From Oryzomicrobium sp. (lineage in GTDB: Bacteria > Pseudomonadota > Gammaproteobacteria > Burkholderiales > Rhodocyclaceae): a DNA stretch of 64,000 nt. The stretch spans positions 62,001 to 126,000 of the forward strand of contig NZ_JAJTBG010000010.1 of assembly GCF_021287045.1 (NCBI RefSeq). The letters are read 5' to 3'. The notes beneath the pieces are model-generated. The model saw nothing but the letters and a program-made list of their open reading frames with translations, did not search any database and was not told where the DNA came from. The position numbers and the translations under genes were made by a program. Of this stretch, positions 16,629 through 26,486 are shown one piece after another (position 1 is the stretch's first letter; every line of letters begins with the position of its first letter).

Positions 16629-16659
16629 AGCGTACTTTTTACGAACTACGGTCTCCAAC

Positions 16660-17085
16660 ATGGCCCAAGATCTGCTCCACAAGCAATTCCCGCCCTACGT
16701 GCCGAAGAAGGGTGAGGAGTACATGAACGCCAAGCAGCTTGAGCATTTCCGTACGATGCTCGAGACGCTCAAGCAGGAACTGGTGGAAGACATCGAGCGC
16801 ACCGTGCATACCATGCAGGATGAAGCCACGGTCTTCGCCGATCCCAACGACCGCGCCAGCCAGGAAACCGACATGGCTCTGGAGTTGCGCAACCGGGACC
16901 GGGAGCGCAAGCTGATCAAGAAGATCGACGAGACGCTGAACCGCATCAACAATGGCGATTACGGCTATTGCGACAACTGTGGCGTGGAAATCGGCCTGAA
17001 GCGCCTAGAGGCCCGCCCGACGGCCACCTTGTGCATCGACTGCAAGACCCTTGAGGAAATCAAGGAGAAGCAGGTCGCCAAATAA
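16660..17085 (+). CDS. dksA: RNA polymerase-binding transcription factor DksA
   Basis: Binds the secondary channel of RNA polymerase and with ppGpp controls rRNA, tRNA and amino-acid promoters. The ATG at 16660 gives 141 residues. Key features are the coiled-coil tip with two acidic residues ([10 protein letters not shown]), the [17 protein letters not shown] coiled-coil arm and the four-Cys zinc site (CDNCG and CIDC). An upstream in-frame ATG at 16600 overlaps the candidate promoter and is less likely. Its own 3' hairpin is at 17111-17134. Confidence 0.96.
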   Translation: MAQDLLHKQFPPYVPKKGEEYMNAKQLEHFRTMLETLKQELVEDIERTVHTMQDEATVFADPNDRASQETDMALELRNRDRERKLIKKIDETLNRINNGDYGYCDNCGVEIGLKRLEARPTATLCIDCKTLEEIKEKQVAK

Positions 17086-17110
17086 GGCGTCCCCTCTTTC
17101 TTTCCCGACA

Positions 17111-17134
17111 ACGGGCGGCCTGCGGGCTGCCCGT
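17111..17134 (+). terminator. dksA terminator
   Basis: Ten-base-pair stem ACGGGCGGCC/GGCTGCCCGT (one G-T pair) followed by TTGTTTT, 25 bp after the dksA stop. Confidence 0.75.
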
Positions 17135-17225
17135 TTGTTTTGGTGGCCCAGGGATGGGAACCGCCGAGGAACCCGGTTGCAAATCGCTCCGACCGACCCA
17201 CGAAACGCACCAACCAATGAAAAAA

Positions 17226-17244
17226 GGCACCCGAAGGTGCCTTT
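17226..17244 (-). terminator. pnp terminator
   Basis: AAGGCACC/GGTGCCTT stem with a 4-base loop, A-run on the left and T-run on the right; it lies 20 bp after the leftward pnp stop and can also act on rightward read-through from dksA. Confidence 0.85.
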
Positions 17245-17263
17245 TTTCTTGGGCGAGACCGCC

Positions 17264-19378
17264 TTACTGCTGTTGTTGCTGAGCAGAAGCCTCGTCCGCA
17301 GCCACGGCCTTCATGGACAGGCGGATGCGCCCCTTCTCGTCGGTCTCGAGCACCTTGACGCGCACGACCTGGCCTTCCTTGAGGTAGTCGGTCACTGCGT
17401 TGACGCGCTCGTTGGCGATCTGGGAGATGTGCAGCAGACCATCCTTGCCGGGCAGCACGCTGACGATGGCGCCGAAGTCGAGAATCTTCAGCACGGTGCC
17501 TTCGTAGATAGCGCCCACTTCCACTTCAGCGGTGATGTCTTCGATGCGCTTCTTGGCAGCCTGGGCAGCCTCGCCATTGACGGAAGCGATGGTGATAGTG
17601 CCGTCGTCCTGGATGTCGATGGTGGTGCCGGTTTCCTCGGTGATGGCGCGGATCACGGCGCCGCCCTTGCCGATCACGTCGCGGATCTTCTCCGGATTGA
17701 TCTTCATGGTGTAGAGGCGCGGGGCGAACTCGGACATCTCGGTGCGGTGGCCGCCCACGGCGTCCTTCATGATGCCGAGGATGTGCATCCGGCCTTCCTT
17801 GGCCTGGGCCAGGGCGACCTGCATGATCTCCTTGGTGATGCCGGTGATCTTGATGTCCATCTGCAGGGCGGTCACGCCGTTGTCGGTACCGGCCACCTTG
17901 AAGTCCATGTCGCCCAGGTGGTCTTCGTCACCCAGGATGTCGGACAGCACGGCGAAACGGTTGCCTTCCTTGATCAGGCCCATGGCGATGCCGGCCACGT
18001 GAGCCTTGAGGGGCACGCCGGCATCCATCAGCGCCAGGCAGCCGCCACAGACGGAAGCCATGGAGGAGGAGCCGTTGGACTCGGTGATCTCGGACACCAC
18101 GCGCATGGAGTAGCCGAACTCGTCGGCCGCCGGCAGGACCGCCAGCAGGGCGCGCTTGGCCAGACGGCCGTGGCCGATCTCGCGGCGCTTGGGCGAACCC
18201 ACCCGGCCGCATTCGCCGGTGGCGTACGGGGGCATGTTGTAGTGCATCATGAAGCGGTCGCGGTACTCGCCGGCCAGGGCGTCGATGATCTGCTCGTCGC
18301 GGCCGGTACCCAGGGTCGCCACCACCAGGGCCTGGGTTTCGCCACGGGTGAACAGGGCGGAACCGTGGGTGCGGGGCAGCACGCTGTTGCGCACGGAGAT
18401 CGGACGCACGGTGCGGGTGTCGCGGCCGTCGATACGGGGCTGGCCGGCCAGGATGCGGCCACGCACGATGGAGGCTTCCAGGGCGAAGAACAGGTCGGCG
18501 ACGATGCCCTCGTCGGCAGCACCCTCACCTTCGCACAGGGCGGCGATGGCTTCGGCCTTCAGTTCCTTGACGCGCTGGCTGCGAGTCTGCTTGCTGGTGA
18601 TGCTGTAGGCCTCTTCCAGCTTGGCCTTGATCACGCCTTCGAGCTTGGCCACCAGGGCTTCGTCACGGGCGGGGGCCTGCCAGTTCCACTCGGGCTTGCC
18701 GGCTTCTTCCACCAGGGCGTTGATGGCGTTGATGGCGGCTTGCATCTGCTCATGGCCGAACACCACGGCGCCCAGCATCACGTCCTCGGACAGTTCCTGG
18801 GCTTCGGATTCCACCATCAGCACGGCGGTTTCGGTACCAGCCACCACCAGATCCAGCTTGGAATCCTTCATGGTGGAAGCATCGGGGCACAGCACGTACT
18901 GGCCGTTGATGTAACCCACGCGGGCGGCGCCGATCGGGCCTTGGAAAGGAATGCCGGCGATCGCCAGGGCAGCGGAGGCACCGATCATGGCAGGAATGTC
19001 GGCGTCCACTTCCGGGTTCAGGGACATGACCGTGGCCACCACCTGGACTTCGTTGTAGAAGCCTTCGGGGAAGAGCGGGCGGATCGGGCGGTCGATCAGG
19101 CGGGAGGTGAGGATTTCCTTCTCGGAAGGACGGCCCTCGCGCTTGAAGAAGCCACCGGGAATCTTGCCGGCGGCGTAGGTCTTCTCTTGATAATCGACGG
19201 TCAGGGGGAAGAAATCCTGGCCGGGCTTGGCATCCTTGGCGGCGACGACGGAAACGAGGACGACGGTGTCGTCCATGGACACCATGACGGCACCGGTGGC
19301 CTGACGGGCGACTTCGCCGGTCTCGATGGTGACCTGGTGGGTACCGTAGGCAAAAGTTTGCTTGGCAACGTTGAACAC
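17264..19378 (-). CDS. pnp: Polyribonucleotide nucleotidyltransferase (PNPase)
   Basis: Processive phosphorolytic 3'-5' exoribonuclease and degradosome component. The 704 residues carry two RNase PH domains (GQTFAYG-like start with [16 protein letters not shown]; second domain [14 protein letters not shown], then the active-site region [14 protein letters not shown]), KH ([20 protein letters not shown]) and S1 ([20 protein letters not shown]) domains and a glutamine-rich end. It follows rpsO leftward, the order found across proteobacteria, where PNPase autoregulates its own leader after RNase III cleavage; a terminator-like hairpin (19503-19539) sits in that leader. Confidence 0.98.
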   Translation of the reverse strand: MFNVAKQTFAYGTHQVTIETGEVARQATGAVMVSMDDTVVLVSVVAAKDAKPGQDFFPLTVDYQEKTYAAGKIPGGFFKREGRPSEKEILTSRLIDRPIRPLFPEGFYNEVQVVATVMSLNPEVDADIPAMIGASAALAIAGIPFQGPIGAARVGYINGQYVLCPDASTMKDSKLDLVVAGTETAVLMVESEAQELSEDVMLGAVVFGHEQMQAAINAINALVEEAGKPEWNWQAPARDEALVAKLEGVIKAKLEEAYSITSKQTRSQRVKELKAEAIAALCEGEGAADEGIVADLFFALEASIVRGRILAGQPRIDGRDTRTVRPISVRNSVLPRTHGSALFTRGETQALVVATLGTGRDEQIIDALAGEYRDRFMMHYNMPPYATGECGRVGSPKRREIGHGRLAKRALLAVLPAADEFGYSMRVVSEITESNGSSSMASVCGGCLALMDAGVPLKAHVAGIAMGLIKEGNRFAVLSDILGDEDHLGDMDFKVAGTDNGVTALQMDIKITGITKEIMQVALAQAKEGRMHILGIMKDAVGGHRTEMSEFAPRLYTMKINPEKIRDVIGKGGAVIRAITEETGTTIDIQDDGTITIASVNGEAAQAAKKRIEDITAEVEVGAIYEGTVLKILDFGAIVSVLPGKDGLLHISQIANERVNAVTDYLKEGQVVRVKVLETDEKGRIRLSMKAVAADEASAQQQQQ

Positions 19379-19502
19379 GAAACTTTCCTTTCTCGCTTTT
19401 ACAGTTTTTTCAGCAGTTATTCGTCGTGGTGCGGGTCAAATTCTACCGCGAAGCATTCGGCCGCCGGCGGCCAAAGCTCATGAAAACAACGGGTTAAAAG
19501 CG

Positions 19503-19539
19503 AAAAAAGCGGCCCGGCCCACGGGCCGACCGCTTTTTT
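19503..19539 (-). terminator. rpsO terminator / pnp leader hairpin
   Basis: GC-rich stem (AAAAAAGCGG and CCGCTTTTTT arms with CCGGCCC/GGGCCG inside, one bulge) 28 bp after rpsO. It probably ends most rpsO transcripts, with read-through feeding pnp. Confidence 0.75.
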
Positions 19540-19567
19540 CGTTGGTGCACAAGTCGTCCAGACCGGA

Positions 19568-19837
19568 TTACTTGCGCAGACCCAGGCGTTCGATCACGGA
19601 ACGATACTTTTCCACGTCGGTGCGCTTCAGGTAGTCCAGCAGCTTGCGGCGGCGGGACACCATGCGCAGCAGGCCGCGGCGGGAGTGGTGATCCTTGGCG
19701 TTCGCCTTGAAGTGGCCGGTCAGGTCGTTGATCCGGGCGGTCAGCAGAGCGATCTGCACTTCGGAAGAACCGGTGTCGCCGGAGACGCGCTGGAAGTCGC
19801 CAACGATCTTGGCCTTTTGTTCGGTGGTGATAGCCAT
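19568..19837 (-). CDS. rpsO: 30S ribosomal protein S15
   Basis: Primary 16S rRNA-binding protein. The start at 19837 gives [17 protein letters not shown] and 89 residues, the family length. Signature segments [28 protein letters not shown] and [12 protein letters not shown] are all present. An ATG five codons upstream overlaps the AAGG ribosome site and is not used. rpsO-pnp order is standard. Confidence 0.98.
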   Translation of the reverse strand: MAITTEQKAKIVGDFQRVSGDTGSSEVQIALLTARINDLTGHFKANAKDHHSRRGLLRMVSRRRKLLDYLKRTDVEKYRSVIERLGLRK

Positions 19838-19990
19838 CTTGTTACCTTTCAAACGTCAAACCATTTTATTTCGGATGCTGGCACCACCCCGGTTTGAGAG
19901 AGCCGGCGCCCCGATCGATCTTCCGCCCAGGGCAGAAGAGCGCGCGATTATACGAGGGTTCGTCGCCACTGGCAACGAGAACGCGCGCCC

Positions 19991-20917
19991 TCAGGCATTG
20001 CCCTCGGCAGCCTGGACCATGCGCTTGGGGCGCAGCCAGCCGTCGCTCCCCTGCTCGCCCATGCCCAGCAGCACGCCATTGGCGTAGATGCGCACCTTGC
20101 CGATATCGCCGGCTGCTTCCCGGGGTACCGGGTTACCGTGGGACAGGGGACCGTGCTGGGCCGGCGTCACATCCACTCGTGGCAGGGTGGAAAGCAAGGC
20201 ATCCACCGGGGCCAGACAGGCGGCGCGGGCCGCCTCATCCAGGCCGTCCAGCTGCGCCAGGGTCGCCGCCCCATCCAGGGTCAAGGTTCCAACCCGGGTG
20301 CGGCGCAAAGCCGTCAGGTGGGCACCGCAACCCAGGGCGGCACCGATGTCCTCGGCCAGCACCCGGATGTAGGTTCCCTTGCTGCAGCTGACCGCCAGGC
20401 GGGCCCGAACAAGGTGCCCCGCTTCATCGCAGGCCGTGTCGAGCACGTCCAGGGCATGGATGGTGATCTGGCGGGGCTGACGCTCGACCTCCACCCCCTG
20501 GCGGGCCAACTCGTAGAGAGGCTTGCCGTCGCGCTTCAGGGCCGAGTACATGGGTGGCACCTGGGTGATGGGGCCGGTGAAGCGGGGCACCAGGGCGAGC
20601 AGGTCCGCCGGCACGGCCGTTACCGGCCGGCGCTCGCGTATCTCGCCCTCGGCATCGCCGGTGTCGGTGGTAACGCCGAAGCACACCTCGGCCTCATAGG
20701 TTTTATCCGCATCCAGCAGGTCGGCGGAAAACTTGGTGGCCTCGCCGAAGCACAGGGGCAAGAGCCCGGTGGCCATCGGGTCCAGGGTGCCGGTATGGCC
20801 GGCCTTGGCCGCGGAAAAAAGACGGCGGGCCTGCTGTAGGGCGGTGTTCGACGACAGCCCCTGGGGCTTGTCGAGCAGCAGGACACCGTCGACCCGCTGC
20901 CAGCGCTTCTTCTGCAC
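19991..20917 (-). CDS. truB: tRNA pseudouridine-55 synthase
   Basis: Makes pseudouridine 55 in the tRNA T-loop. The 308 residues show DKPQGLSSNTALQ, the catalytic-Asp motif GHTGTLDPMATGLLPL, KTYEAEVCFGVTTDTGD and the C-terminal PUA-like region. It starts with GTG directly after the rbfA stop codon (TAA then GTG), so it is expected to be translationally coupled; no independent ribosome site is needed. Confidence 0.96.
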   Translation of the reverse strand: MQKKRWQRVDGVLLLDKPQGLSSNTALQQARRLFSAAKAGHTGTLDPMATGLLPLCFGEATKFSADLLDADKTYEAEVCFGVTTDTGDAEGEIRERRPVTAVPADLLALVPRFTGPITQVPPMYSALKRDGKPLYELARQGVEVERQPRQITIHALDVLDTACDEAGHLVRARLAVSCSKGTYIRVLAEDIGAALGCGAHLTALRRTRVGTLTLDGAATLAQLDGLDEAARAACLAPVDALLSTLPRVDVTPAQHGPLSHGNPVPREAAGDIGKVRIYANGVLLGMGEQGSDGWLRPKRMVQAAEGNA

Positions 20918-21316
20918 TTAGCCCTGCCCTTCGTCGCCGGATTTGCCGTCCCGGGCTTCCGACTCCCGGGTCACCGCCACGGCTTCGTCGATCAGCTTGG
21001 AAAGGTTGGCGCCCCGGTCGATGGAATCGTCGTAGACGAAATGCAGTTCCGGCGTGGTGTGGATGCGCACTCGGCGGCCGATCTCGCGGCGCAGGAAGCC
21101 CGAGGCTTTCTTCAGGCCGGCCTGGATTTCCGGCACCCGCTCGACCCCCAGCAAGGTGGTGAAGAAGACCTTGGCGTGGGCGTAATCCGGGGAAATCTCC
21201 ACGGCGGTGAGGGTGATCATGCCGATGCGCGGGTCCTTGACCTCGCTGTGCAGCAGCTCGGCGAGTTCGCGGCGGATCTGTTCGACGACACGGTCCGCCC
21301 GGCTAAAACTTTTCAT
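20918..21316 (-). CDS. rbfA: Ribosome-binding factor A
   Basis: Cold-shock 30S maturation factor with a KH-like fold. The 132 residues include RVVEQIRRELAELLHSEVKDPRIGMITLT-type family start (positions 9-37), SPDYAHAKVFF and the LHFVYDDSIDRG motif. It lies between infB and truB, the conserved order, but a strong hairpin (21367-21402) separates it from infB. Confidence 0.95.
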   Translation of the reverse strand: MKSFSRADRVVEQIRRELAELLHSEVKDPRIGMITLTAVEISPDYAHAKVFFTTLLGVERVPEIQAGLKKASGFLRREIGRRVRIHTTPELHFVYDDSIDRGANLSKLIDEAVAVTRESEARDGKSGDEGQG

Positions 21317-21361
21317 GGCGTTTCCTTCCGTTCCGGCGCGGCTTTTCGGCCTACGCCAATG

Positions 21362-21402
21362 AAAAAGGCGCGGGGCGGAGGGTTGCCCCCCCTCCCCGCG
21401 CC
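21362..21402 (-). terminator. Intercistronic terminator between infB and rbfA
   Basis: On the minus strand GGCGCGGGG (21394-21402) pairs perfectly with CCCCGCGCC (21367-21375), with AGGG/CCCT pairing inside, followed by five T. It looks like a complete intrinsic terminator inside the nusA-infB-rbfA-truB operon. Confidence 0.75.
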
Positions 21403-21419
21403 TCGCGGTCGTGGTCCGG

Positions 21420-24314
21420 TTACAGCGTCCGGGCGACCTCGAGGATTTCGTAGACTTCCAGCTGGTCGCCTTCCTTGACGTCGTTGAAGCTCTTGAACTG
21501 GATACCGCACTCGTAGTTCGACTTCACTTCCTTGACGTCGTCCTTGAAGCGCTTCAGGGACTCCAGCTCGCCATCGTGGACCACCACGTTGTTGCGCAGC
21601 ACGCGGACGCGGGAATTGCGCCGCACCACACCTTCGAGCACATAGCAGCCGGCGATGGTGCCGATCTTGGAGGCCACGAACACCTGGCGGACTTCCACCT
21701 GGCCGATGATCTGCTCCTTCTTCTCCGGCGACAACATGCCGGAAAGGGCGGCCTTCACCTCATCCACAGCCTCGTAGATGATGGTGTAGTAGCGGATATC
21801 CACGCCGAAGTTCTCGGCGGCCTTGCGGGCGTTGGCATCGGCGCGGGTGTTAAAGCCGATGATCACCGCCTTGGAGGCGGAAGCCAGGTTGACGTCGGTT
21901 TCGGAGATGGCCCCCACGGCGGCGTGGATCACCTGCACCTTCACCTCGTCGGTGGACAACTTGTTGAGCGACTGCACCAGAGCTTCCTGGGAACCTTGAA
22001 CGTCGGCCTTGATGATCAGCGGCAGGGTCTTGACCTCGCCCTCGGCCATCTGCTCGAACATGGATTCCAGCTTGGCGGCCTGCTGCTTGGCCAGCTTGAC
22101 CTCGCGGAACTTGCCCTGGCGGAACAGGGCGATTTCGCGGGCCTTCTTCTCGTCGCTGATGACCATGGCCTCGTCGCCGGCCGACGGCACGTCGGACAGA
22201 CCCTGGATTTCCACCGGGATTGACGGGCCGGCTTCCTGGATCGGCTTGCCATTCTCGTCGAGCATGGCACGGATGCGGCCGAAGGTCTGGCCGGCCAGCA
22301 GCACGTCGCCACGCTTCAAGGTGCCGGACATCACCAGCATGGTGGCCACCGGGCCCTTGCCCTTGTCCAGGCGGGCTTCGATGATCAGGCCCTTGGCGTG
22401 GGTGTCCTTCTGAGCGGTCAGTTCCAGCACTTCGGCCTGCAGCAGCACCTGCTCCAGCAGTTCGTCGATGCCGGTGCCCTTCTTGGCCGAAACCGGGATG
22501 AAGGGCGAATCGCCACCGTAACTTTCGGGCACCACGCCCTCGGCGATCAGTTCCTGGGTCACCCGCTCCGGGTTGGCATCGGGTTTGTCGATCTTGTTGA
22601 TCGCCACCACGATGGGCACGTTGGCGGCCTTGGCGTGGTGGATCGCTTCCTTGGTCTGGGGCATCACGCCGTCGTCGGCGGCCACCACCAGGATGACGAT
22701 GTCGGTGGCCTTGGCGCCGCGGGCACGCATGGCCGTGAAGGCCTCGTGACCCGGGGTGTCGAGGAAGGTGATCACGCCGCGCTCGGTTTCCACGTGGTAG
22801 GCGCCGATGTGCTGGGTGATGCCGCCGGCTTCGCCTGCCGCCACCTTGGCGCGACGGATGTAGTCGAGCAGCGAGGTCTTGCCGTGGTCCACGTGGCCCA
22901 TCACGGTCACCACTGGAGGACGGGGCATTTCGGGAGCCTCGGGGGCCTCGGTGCCTTCGAGGAAGGCTTCCGGATCATCGAGCTTGGCAGCAAGAGCCTT
23001 GTGACCCATTTCCTCGACGATGATCATCGCCGTTTCCTGGTCCAGCACCTGGTTGATGGTGACCATGGAGCCCATCTTCATCAGGACCTTGATCACTTCG
23101 GTGGCCTTCACCGACATCTTGTGGGCCAGATCGGCCACGCTGATGGTCTCGGGCACATGGACCTCGCGCACCACCGGCTCGGTGGGCGCCTGGAACGAAT
23201 GGGAATCCTCGGAGGAATGCCGACCGCCCCGACCCTGGCGGCCCCCACGGGGGTCCTTCCAGCCGGAGTTGGCGCCGCCGGTGCCGCGGGTCTTGACCCC
23301 GGGACGGCCCTTGCCGGGCGCTTCGCCGCGACGGTCGCGGTTGTCGCCGGGACGCGGCGCGCCCTTGGCGGCGGGCTTATCGTCGCGGCCCTTGGCTTCT
23401 TCCGGAGCGGTCTTGGCCTGGGCGGCGGCGGCAGCCTGCTTGGCGGCCTCGGCCACCTTCAGGGCGGCAGCCTTTTCCTCGGCCTGCTTGCGCATGCGCG
23501 CCAGCTCGACTTCGCGCTCCTGCTTTTCGCGGAATTCGCGGGCCTGGATCTCGGCCAGGGTAGCGGCACGGCGGGCCTCTTCCTCGCGCAGGCGCACTTC
23601 CGCTGCATCGAGGATCGGCTTCTTGCGCACCATCACCGTGGGTTTGGTAGCTTTAGCGGGCTGCGCGGCCGGAGCCTCGGCAGCCTTGGCCTCCTTGGAC
23701 TCGACCGGAGCCGCCGGAGCCTGGGGCACAGGCTCGGGTGCAACAACCTCGGGCTTGGCTTCGGCAACGGGGGCCGTGGGTTCGGCTTCCGCCACGGCAG
23801 CCACCGGCTCGGGCTCAGGCTCGACGGCCTGGGCGGGAGCAGGTTCAACCGCCACGGGAATTTCGACCGCCTCGGGGGCGGGAGCAGGCTCGATAGCCTG
23901 CGGCGCCGGAGCGGGAGCTTCCTGGACCGCGGTCACCGGGGCCTCCATGGCCACAGGCGCTTCAGCGGCGGGCGCAGCGGCTTCGCCAGCAGCCGGCAGC
24001 TCGGTGGCGACATCGCCGGCGTCGCGCTTGATCAGCACGCGCTTCTTGCGCACTTCCACCTGGACCGTACGGGTCTTGCCGTGGGAGTCCTGGGCCTTGA
24101 TTTCCGAAGTCTGCTTGCGAGTCAGGGTGATCTTGGTCTTGTCGCCGTCCCCGTGGGAGCGGCGCAGGTAATCGAGCAGGCGGGTCTTGTCCTGCTCGGA
24201 AAGCAGGTCACTCGCCGCGTGCTTGTCCACACCGGCCTTCTTCAACTGTTCGAGCAGCGCCGCCGCGGGCATTTTTAGCTCGCTGGCAAACTGGTCTACG
24301 CTCGTTTGCGCCAT
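21420..24314 (-). CDS. infB: Translation initiation factor IF-2
   Basis: GTPase that loads initiator tRNA on the 30S subunit. The 964-residue form has the IF2 N-terminal domain ([20 protein letters not shown]), a second N-terminal helical domain, a long Ala/Glu/Pro-rich linker (about 100-330), an Arg/Gly-rich stretch, and the GTPase from about residue 465 with [14 protein letters not shown] (G1), [16 protein letters not shown] (G3) and [11 protein letters not shown] (G4). It is longer than the E. coli alpha form (890) because of the linker. It follows nusA after 19 bp. Confidence 0.97.
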   Translation of the reverse strand: MAQTSVDQFASELKMPAAALLEQLKKAGVDKHAASDLLSEQDKTRLLDYLRRSHGDGDKTKITLTRKQTSEIKAQDSHGKTRTVQVEVRKKRVLIKRDAGDVATELPAAGEAAAPAAEAPVAMEAPVTAVQEAPAPAPQAIEPAPAPEAVEIPVAVEPAPAQAVEPEPEPVAAVAEAEPTAPVAEAKPEVVAPEPVPQAPAAPVESKEAKAAEAPAAQPAKATKPTVMVRKKPILDAAEVRLREEEARRAATLAEIQAREFREKQEREVELARMRKQAEEKAAALKVAEAAKQAAAAAQAKTAPEEAKGRDDKPAAKGAPRPGDNRDRRGEAPGKGRPGVKTRGTGGANSGWKDPRGGRQGRGGRHSSEDSHSFQAPTEPVVREVHVPETISVADLAHKMSVKATEVIKVLMKMGSMVTINQVLDQETAMIIVEEMGHKALAAKLDDPEAFLEGTEAPEAPEMPRPPVVTVMGHVDHGKTSLLDYIRRAKVAAGEAGGITQHIGAYHVETERGVITFLDTPGHEAFTAMRARGAKATDIVILVVAADDGVMPQTKEAIHHAKAANVPIVVAINKIDKPDANPERVTQELIAEGVVPESYGGDSPFIPVSAKKGTGIDELLEQVLLQAEVLELTAQKDTHAKGLIIEARLDKGKGPVATMLVMSGTLKRGDVLLAGQTFGRIRAMLDENGKPIQEAGPSIPVEIQGLSDVPSAGDEAMVISDEKKAREIALFRQGKFREVKLAKQQAAKLESMFEQMAEGEVKTLPLIIKADVQGSQEALVQSLNKLSTDEVKVQVIHAAVGAISETDVNLASASKAVIIGFNTRADANARKAAENFGVDIRYYTIIYEAVDEVKAALSGMLSPEKKEQIIGQVEVRQVFVASKIGTIAGCYVLEGVVRRNSRVRVLRNNVVVHDGELESLKRFKDDVKEVKSNYECGIQFKSFNDVKEGDQLEVYEILEVARTL

Positions 24315-24333
24315 TCTTTACTGTCCTCCGTGC

Positions 24334-25806
24334 TTACTCGAACCAGTGGGCCCGGGCCGTAGTGATGAGGGCCTTGGCCCGTTCCGGGTCGATGCCGGTC
24401 ATGTCGGTGAGTTCGTCGATGGCCAGGTCTGCCAGGTCATCGCGGGACTTAACACCGTTCTGGGCGAGTTTGGCCGCCAGTTGCTTGTCCATGCCATCGA
24501 GGGACAGGAGGTCGTCGGAGACCTGCTCGAGCTGTTCTTCGGTGACGATGGCCTCGGTGAGCAGGATGTTGCGGGCACGCTCACGCAGCTCGTGCACCGA
24601 CGCCTCGTCAAAGGCTTCGATCTCGAGCATTTCGGCCAGGGGAACGTAGGCCACCTCTTCGAGGGAGGAGAACCCTTCCTCGATCAGCACGTTGGCCACG
24701 TCCTCGTCCACATCCAGCTTTTCCATGAAGAGCAGCCGGGTGGCGGCCTGTTCAGCCTCGGCTTTCTTCTCGGATTCTTCCTCGGTCATGAGGTTGATGT
24801 TCCACCCGGTGAGCTCGGAGGCCAGGCGAACGTTCTGCCCGCCGCGGCCGATGGCGATCGCCAGGTTTTCCTCATTAACCACCACATCCATGGTGTGCCG
24901 GTCCTCGTCAACCACGATGGACAGGACTTCCGCAGGCGCCAGGGCGCCGACGACGAACTGGGCCGGGTCGGCGGACCAGTTGATGATGTCCACCCGCTCG
25001 CCACCGAGTTCGTTGGTCACGGCATTGACGCGGGCACCGCGCATGCCGATGCAGGTGCCGATCGGGTCGATGCGCTGGTCATTGGACTTGACGGCGATCT
25101 TGGCGCGCACGCCGGAATCCCGGGCGGCGGCCTTGATTTCCATGAGGCCGTCGTCGATCTCGGGCACCTCGATCTCGAACAGTTTGATGATGAATTCAGG
25201 GGCGGTGCGCGACAGGATGATCTGGGGACCGCGGGCGTTGCGGTCGATGCGCAGCAAATAAGCCTTGACCCGGTCGCCGACCCGCAGGTTTTCCTTGGGG
25301 ATCATCTGGTCGCGGGGCAGCAGGGCCTCGATCTTGCCGGATTCGATGATGGCGTTGCCGCGCTCGATGCGCTTGATGGTGCCGGTAACCAGGTGTTCCT
25401 TGCGGGCCAGGAAATCGGTCAGCACCTGCTCGCGCTCGGCGTCGCGGATCTTCTGCAGGATCACCTGCTTGGCGGCCTGAGCGCCGATGCGGCCGAAGTC
25501 CACCGGCTCCAGGGGCTCTTCGATGAAGCCGCCCAGCTCGATGGCAGGATCGATCTCCTTGGCATCTTCCAGGGAAATTTGCAGGTCCGGGTTTTCCAGG
25601 GCCTCTTCGTCCACCACTTCCCAGCGACGGAAGGAGTCGAAATTACCGGTGGCACGGTCGATGGTCACCCGCACGTCCGACTCTTCGGCGATCTTCTTCT
25701 TCGTGGCGGAAGCCAGCGCCAGCTCCAGGGCTCCGAACACGATTTCCTTGGTGACGTTCTTCTCGCGTGCCAGCGCATCCACCAGCAGCAACATTTCGCG
25801 GCTCAT
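24334..25806 (-). CDS. nusA: Transcription elongation/termination factor NusA
   Basis: Binds RNA polymerase and nascent RNA, acting in pausing, termination and antitermination. The 490 residues contain the N-terminal domain ([18 protein letters not shown]), S1 domain ([17 protein letters not shown]), two KH domains ([18 protein letters not shown] and [15 protein letters not shown]) and two acidic C-terminal repeats as in E. coli. It lies between rimP and infB in the conserved order, 24 bp after rimP. Confidence 0.97.
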   Translation of the reverse strand: MSREMLLLVDALAREKNVTKEIVFGALELALASATKKKIAEESDVRVTIDRATGNFDSFRRWEVVDEEALENPDLQISLEDAKEIDPAIELGGFIEEPLEPVDFGRIGAQAAKQVILQKIRDAEREQVLTDFLARKEHLVTGTIKRIERGNAIIESGKIEALLPRDQMIPKENLRVGDRVKAYLLRIDRNARGPQIILSRTAPEFIIKLFEIEVPEIDDGLMEIKAAARDSGVRAKIAVKSNDQRIDPIGTCIGMRGARVNAVTNELGGERVDIINWSADPAQFVVGALAPAEVLSIVVDEDRHTMDVVVNEENLAIAIGRGGQNVRLASELTGWNINLMTEEESEKKAEAEQAATRLLFMEKLDVDEDVANVLIEEGFSSLEEVAYVPLAEMLEIEAFDEASVHELRERARNILLTEAIVTEEQLEQVSDDLLSLDGMDKQLAAKLAQNGVKSRDDLADLAIDELTDMTGIDPERAKALITTARAHWFE

Positions 25807-25830
25807 TCTTTCACCTCCTCTATTCGCCGG

Positions 25831-26271
25831 TCAGTCGAACTTGGGAACCAGCCGGGCTTTTTCGATGTGGGCATACTCCAGCTCCACATCGCCGGTTTCC
25901 GTTCGCAGGCTTACCTTGCCATCCTGCAGGCCGAGCAGGATGCCGTTGAAATTTCGACGATTTTCCTTCGCCACGCGCAAACGGATCTGAACTTCCTGGC
26001 CGGCGAAACGGGTGTAGTCGCCCTCCTTGACCAGGGGACGGTCAAGACCAGGGGACGACACCTCAAGGCGGTCGTAGTCGATGTTTTCGACCATCAGCAC
26101 CCGGGTCAGCTGGTTGCTGACGGTGACGCAGTCGTCCACATTGACGCCGCCATCCTTTTCCGGCTTGTCGATGAACACTCGCAGCAGTCGCCCCTTGGGG
26201 GACAGCTCGAGTAGCACGAGCTCGTATCCAAGGCCCGTGACGGTGGTATCCAGCAGTTGTCGCAGATCCAT
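25831..26271 (-). CDS. rimP: Ribosome maturation factor RimP
   Basis: 30S assembly factor of 146 residues. Recognised by LELSPKGRLLRVFIDKPEKD, VNVDDCVTVSNQLTRVL and the LEVSSPGLDRPL motif followed by the C-terminal SH3-like domain with GILLGLQDGKVSL. First gene of the leftward rimP-nusA-infB operon. The ATG has no evident Shine-Dalgarno, and a terminator-like hairpin ends only 16 bases upstream of it, so expression may be controlled in the leader. Confidence 0.95.
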   Translation of the reverse strand: MDLRQLLDTTVTGLGYELVLLELSPKGRLLRVFIDKPEKDGGVNVDDCVTVSNQLTRVLMVENIDYDRLEVSSPGLDRPLVKEGDYTRFAGQEVQIRLRVAKENRRNFNGILLGLQDGKVSLRTETGDVELEYAHIEKARLVPKFD

Positions 26272-26282
26272 GCGCTACAAAT

Positions 26283-26304
26283 AAAAAATGGGCGAAACGC
26301 CCAT
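26283..26304 (-). terminator. Intrinsic-terminator hairpin in the rimP leader
   Basis: On the minus strand ATGGGCG (26298-26304) and CGCCCAT (26288-26294) with a 3-base loop, then a T run, ending 12-16 bases before the rimP start. It is downstream of the promoter at 26394-26422, so it lies inside the operon leader and could act as an attenuator. Confidence 0.7.
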
Positions 26305-26393
26305 CCAAAAAAAGATGATTTAGCCGGCCGGGGCAGCGTCATTCGGCAACGCCGCGCCCACTGCATATTCCAGCCTACGTACAAAGCCTTTGA

Positions 26394-26422
26394 ATTATAT
26401 CCGGAAAGCCCCTGACCATCAA
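26394..26422 (-). promoter_or_regulatory. Promoter of the rimP-nusA-infB operon
   Basis: Minus strand: TTGATG (26417-26422), 17 bp, perfect TATAAT (26394-26399). Predicted start near 26387 gives a leader of about 115 nucleotides containing the hairpin at 26288-26304. Confidence 0.75.
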
Positions 26423-26426
26423 TCGC

Positions 26427-26451
26427 TGCGGTGCCGCAAAACGGCACCGCA
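26427..26451 (-). terminator. Hairpin after rluB
   Basis: TGCGGTGCCG/CGGCACCGCA stem with a five-base loop, 36 bp after the rluB stop and just upstream of the rimP -35 box. No T-run follows, so termination is less certain than for the others. Confidence 0.5.
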
Positions 26452-26486
26452 GGACGTTGCAACCCATCGAACGGGGCAAAACGCGG

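Noticed and set aside
17051-19483. 810-codon antisense frame across pnp
   Set aside because: Low-complexity product opposite a highly conserved gene; no start or ribosome site support.
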